From assembly GCA_000433355.1 (NCBI GenBank), contig FR893141.1, positions 30,871 through 38,077 on the forward strand: DNA of 7,207 nucleotides, written 5' to 3'. Source of the stretch: Alistipes sp. CAG:435. Lineage in GTDB: Bacteria > Bacteroidota > Bacteroidia > Bacteroidales > UBA932. Below, piece by piece: positions 6,243 through 7,207 of this stretch; positions within the stretch are counted from its first letter, which is position 1, and each line of letters begins with the position of its first letter. The translations under genes were made by a program, and so were the position numbers. The notes beneath the pieces were generated by a model. It did not search any database and was not told the DNA's origin. It saw only the letters and a list, made by a program, of their open reading frames with translations.

Positions 6243-6250
6243 CAAATATA
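6243..6250 (-). promoter_or_regulatory. Candidate -7 promoter element for the mutL operon
   Basis: On the minus strand this reads TATATTTG, matching TAnnTTTG. The start codon of the small membrane protein lies 28 nt downstream, so transcription near 6236 would give a leader of about 20 nt. No clear -33 TTG is visible at the standard distance. The surrounding 6216-6260 is strongly AT-rich, as expected for a promoter. Confidence 0.5.
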
Positions 6251-6310
6251 ATCAAAATCTCAGAATCCGGTTTGAATTCCGGGAACTATATGTCTGTTGA
6301 CTAAGTTTAA

Positions 6311-6470
6311 GAAGCTGTTTTGAATTGTTTGTTTGAAGGTTTGAGAGTGAAAAACTTCAGGTTCGACCGCTTTTTCCAAGGAAGATAGCGGTGCTATCTG
6401 ACTGAAGAAGCGGGAAGAAAATGAAGATTTTTCACCTCAAAGAACATTTCAAACAATTCAAAACAGCTTC
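6311..6470. repeat. 160 bp near-palindromic element (MITE/REP-like)
   Basis: The ends are perfect 21 bp inverted repeats: 6311-6331 (starting GAAGCTGTTTTGAATTG) and 6450-6470 (ending CAATTCAAAACAGCTTC). Inside them an imperfect second stem pairs TTTGAGAGTGAAAAACTTCA (from 6340) with the reverse complement around 6422-6440. CCGCTT (6367-6372) pairs with AAGCGG. The centre is a perfect 7 bp hairpin, AGATAGC (6383-6389), loop GGT, GCTATCT (6393-6399). All stems share a centre near 6391, so the whole element folds as one long hairpin. No coding frame is convincing. This layout suits a non-autonomous mobile element; no clear target-site duplication was found at the ends. Confidence 0.85.
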
Positions 6471-6588
6471 TAAGATATCAGGTTAATATCCGGGTGATAG
6501 TGCCTGCGAATTCACCGATTGTCTCTTAAATTAAGGTACTATATAGGAGTTGACGGACTTTTTGCTTATTGCGTTGGTGCTGAAATAC

Positions 6589-6616
6589 TTGCCGCAAAAT
6601 GGATATTTTGCGGCAA
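6589..6616. repeat. Perfect 12 bp stem-loop
   Basis: TTGCCGCAAAAT and ATTTTGCGGCAA flank a GGAT loop. Neither side is followed by a run of T, so a standard terminator is unlikely. TTGCCGCAA recurs alone at 6724-6732. A protein-binding palindrome or a transcript-end structure are both possible. Confidence 0.75.
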
Positions 6617-6810
6617 TAATTTACCTGTCAATAACTTATGCACAATTGTAGTCAATTGCTAAAGATAAGGTGACTATACGGTGGTTGATAATATGGCAAA
6701 CAAGCAGTCGCTGAACAAACATATTGCCGCAACGCCTTTTCCTCGCCCGCAATCTCGCTATCGCTGACATTGTTTGCGTGGACGATTATATACGAGTGGG
6801 CGGCATCCGC

Positions 6811-6961
6811 ATTTTGTGAATATGGCGGCATACAAAACCGTCCTGAGTACGATGTGAAGCCTGTGGATATGCTGCCTGTGGTTCTCGGATCCATAGGCAG
6901 CATACGGCCGCACCGCACACAGGCGTAGAAGCATAACCGTATGCCGCCATTTTACAAAAAA
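6811..6961. repeat. Nested inverted repeat of about 150 bp
   Basis: The outer arms contain perfect 12 bp complements, ATGGCGGCATAC (6822-6833) and GTATGCCGCCAT (6939-6950). Similarity extends outward through ATTTTGTGAA against the complement of TTTTACAAAAAA. The inner arms TATGCTGCCTGTGG (6868-6881) and CCATAGGCAGCATA (6891-6904) pair with one mismatch around a 9 nt loop. Both stems share a centre at 6886. The segments between them pair poorly apart from GCCTGTG (6859-6865) with CACAGGC (6918-6924). Confidence 0.7.
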
Positions 6962-7128
6962 GCAGGGAAATATATACAAGTTGACTACCTTCCTCCATAT
7001 CGTGCCGACATCCAAGCGATTGCGGGCAGACACAAACTCTGTTTGTTAATGGTTTACAGCGCCTTCAAGTCTAATCAGACATAATATTGTGAGGATCTAA
7101 GGCTCAGCATACCATAATATGCCGTAAC

Positions 7129-7161
7129 GCTCAGGTGCGCGAATATATTCGCACCCAGAGC
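7129..7161. repeat. Imperfect palindrome
   Basis: GGTGCGCGAATA (7134-7145) faces TATTCGCACC (7146-7155), complementary apart from a 2 nt CG insertion. The pairing resumes outside as GCTC with GAGC. It could be an operator or a recombination site; nothing in the window decides. Confidence 0.55.
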
Positions 7162-7207
7162 ATCAACTCATTAGCTATCAAGCGAATGCTGTTTTAGGTG
7201 AGTATGG

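Larger units (their letters stand above)
6471..7207. other. Gene-free stretch with several inverted repeats
   Basis: I see no credible protein or tRNA gene in these 737 bases. Minus-strand open frames here (within 6652-7033) overlap each other in different frames, are rich in Cys, His and Arg, and show no domain. The fold-backs at 6589-6616, 6811-6961 and 7129-7161 are the only structure found. The right edge is cut by the window, so it may be the upstream region of a gene beyond 7207. Confidence 0.6.

Noticed and set aside
6716..6723. Minus-strand TATGTTTG resembling a -7 promoter element
   Set aside because: No -33 element at normal spacing and no credible gene downstream before the 160 bp element; a single TAnnTTTG match is expected by chance in such DNA.
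6693..6767. 24-codon + strand frame starting MANKQSLNKH
   Set aside because: Too short to judge, with no clear ribosome site or promoter; kept only as a note.
6652..7033. Three minus-strand open frames of 70-91 codons
   Set aside because: They overlap in different frames across the inverted repeat and show no hydrophobic, domain or start-site support.

Overview
The window looks like a chromosomal segment from a member of the Bacteroidota, most likely order Bacteroidales. Three things support this: the gene order small membrane protein, mutL, rhomboid, endonuclease/exonuclease/phosphatase (EEP) protein; TAnnTTTG-type -7 promoter elements ahead of two transcription units; and the lack of consistent Shine-Dalgarno sequences. 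This assignment comes from sequence character and remembered gene order, not from a database search.

Layout: (1) Positions 2-424 on the + strand are the C-terminal end of the ferrous-iron transporter FeoB, cut by the window edge. (2) Positions 525-1803 on the + strand are an overlapping two-gene unit: a RIC/ScdA/YtfE-like hemerythrin-domain protein and a LuxR/NarL-type regulator whose receiver domain lacks most of its phosphorylation machinery. (3) Positions 1804-2180 lie between convergent units and are made almost entirely of repeats: two copies of a roughly 115 bp module containing a 73 nt fold-back, plus copies of a short 'GCTGAGCCTGTCGAAGC' repeat. (4) Positions 6215 down to 2181 on the - strand form a tightly packed four-gene operon: a single-span membrane protein, MutL, a rhomboid protease and a membrane-anchored EEP-superfamily hydrolase. 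(5) Positions 6216-7207 hold no credible gene but contain several inverted repeats, including a 160 bp near-palindrome with perfect 21 bp ends.

Functional reading: the left part suggests iron import next to a di-iron protein and a dedicated regulator, which would fit iron, nitrosative or oxidative stress handling. The - strand operon couples mismatch repair to membrane or envelope functions by co-transcription. A biochemical link between them is not evident.

The most unusual points are these: the dispersed short repeat found between genes also sits in frame inside the MutL linker, with decayed copies on both sides; MutL lacks its C-terminal endonuclease motif; and the intergenic DNA is rich in long fold-back elements. 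No complete new defence or mobile system with recognisable enzymes is visible. The novelty here is in repeat elements and in the hemerythrin-regulator pair.
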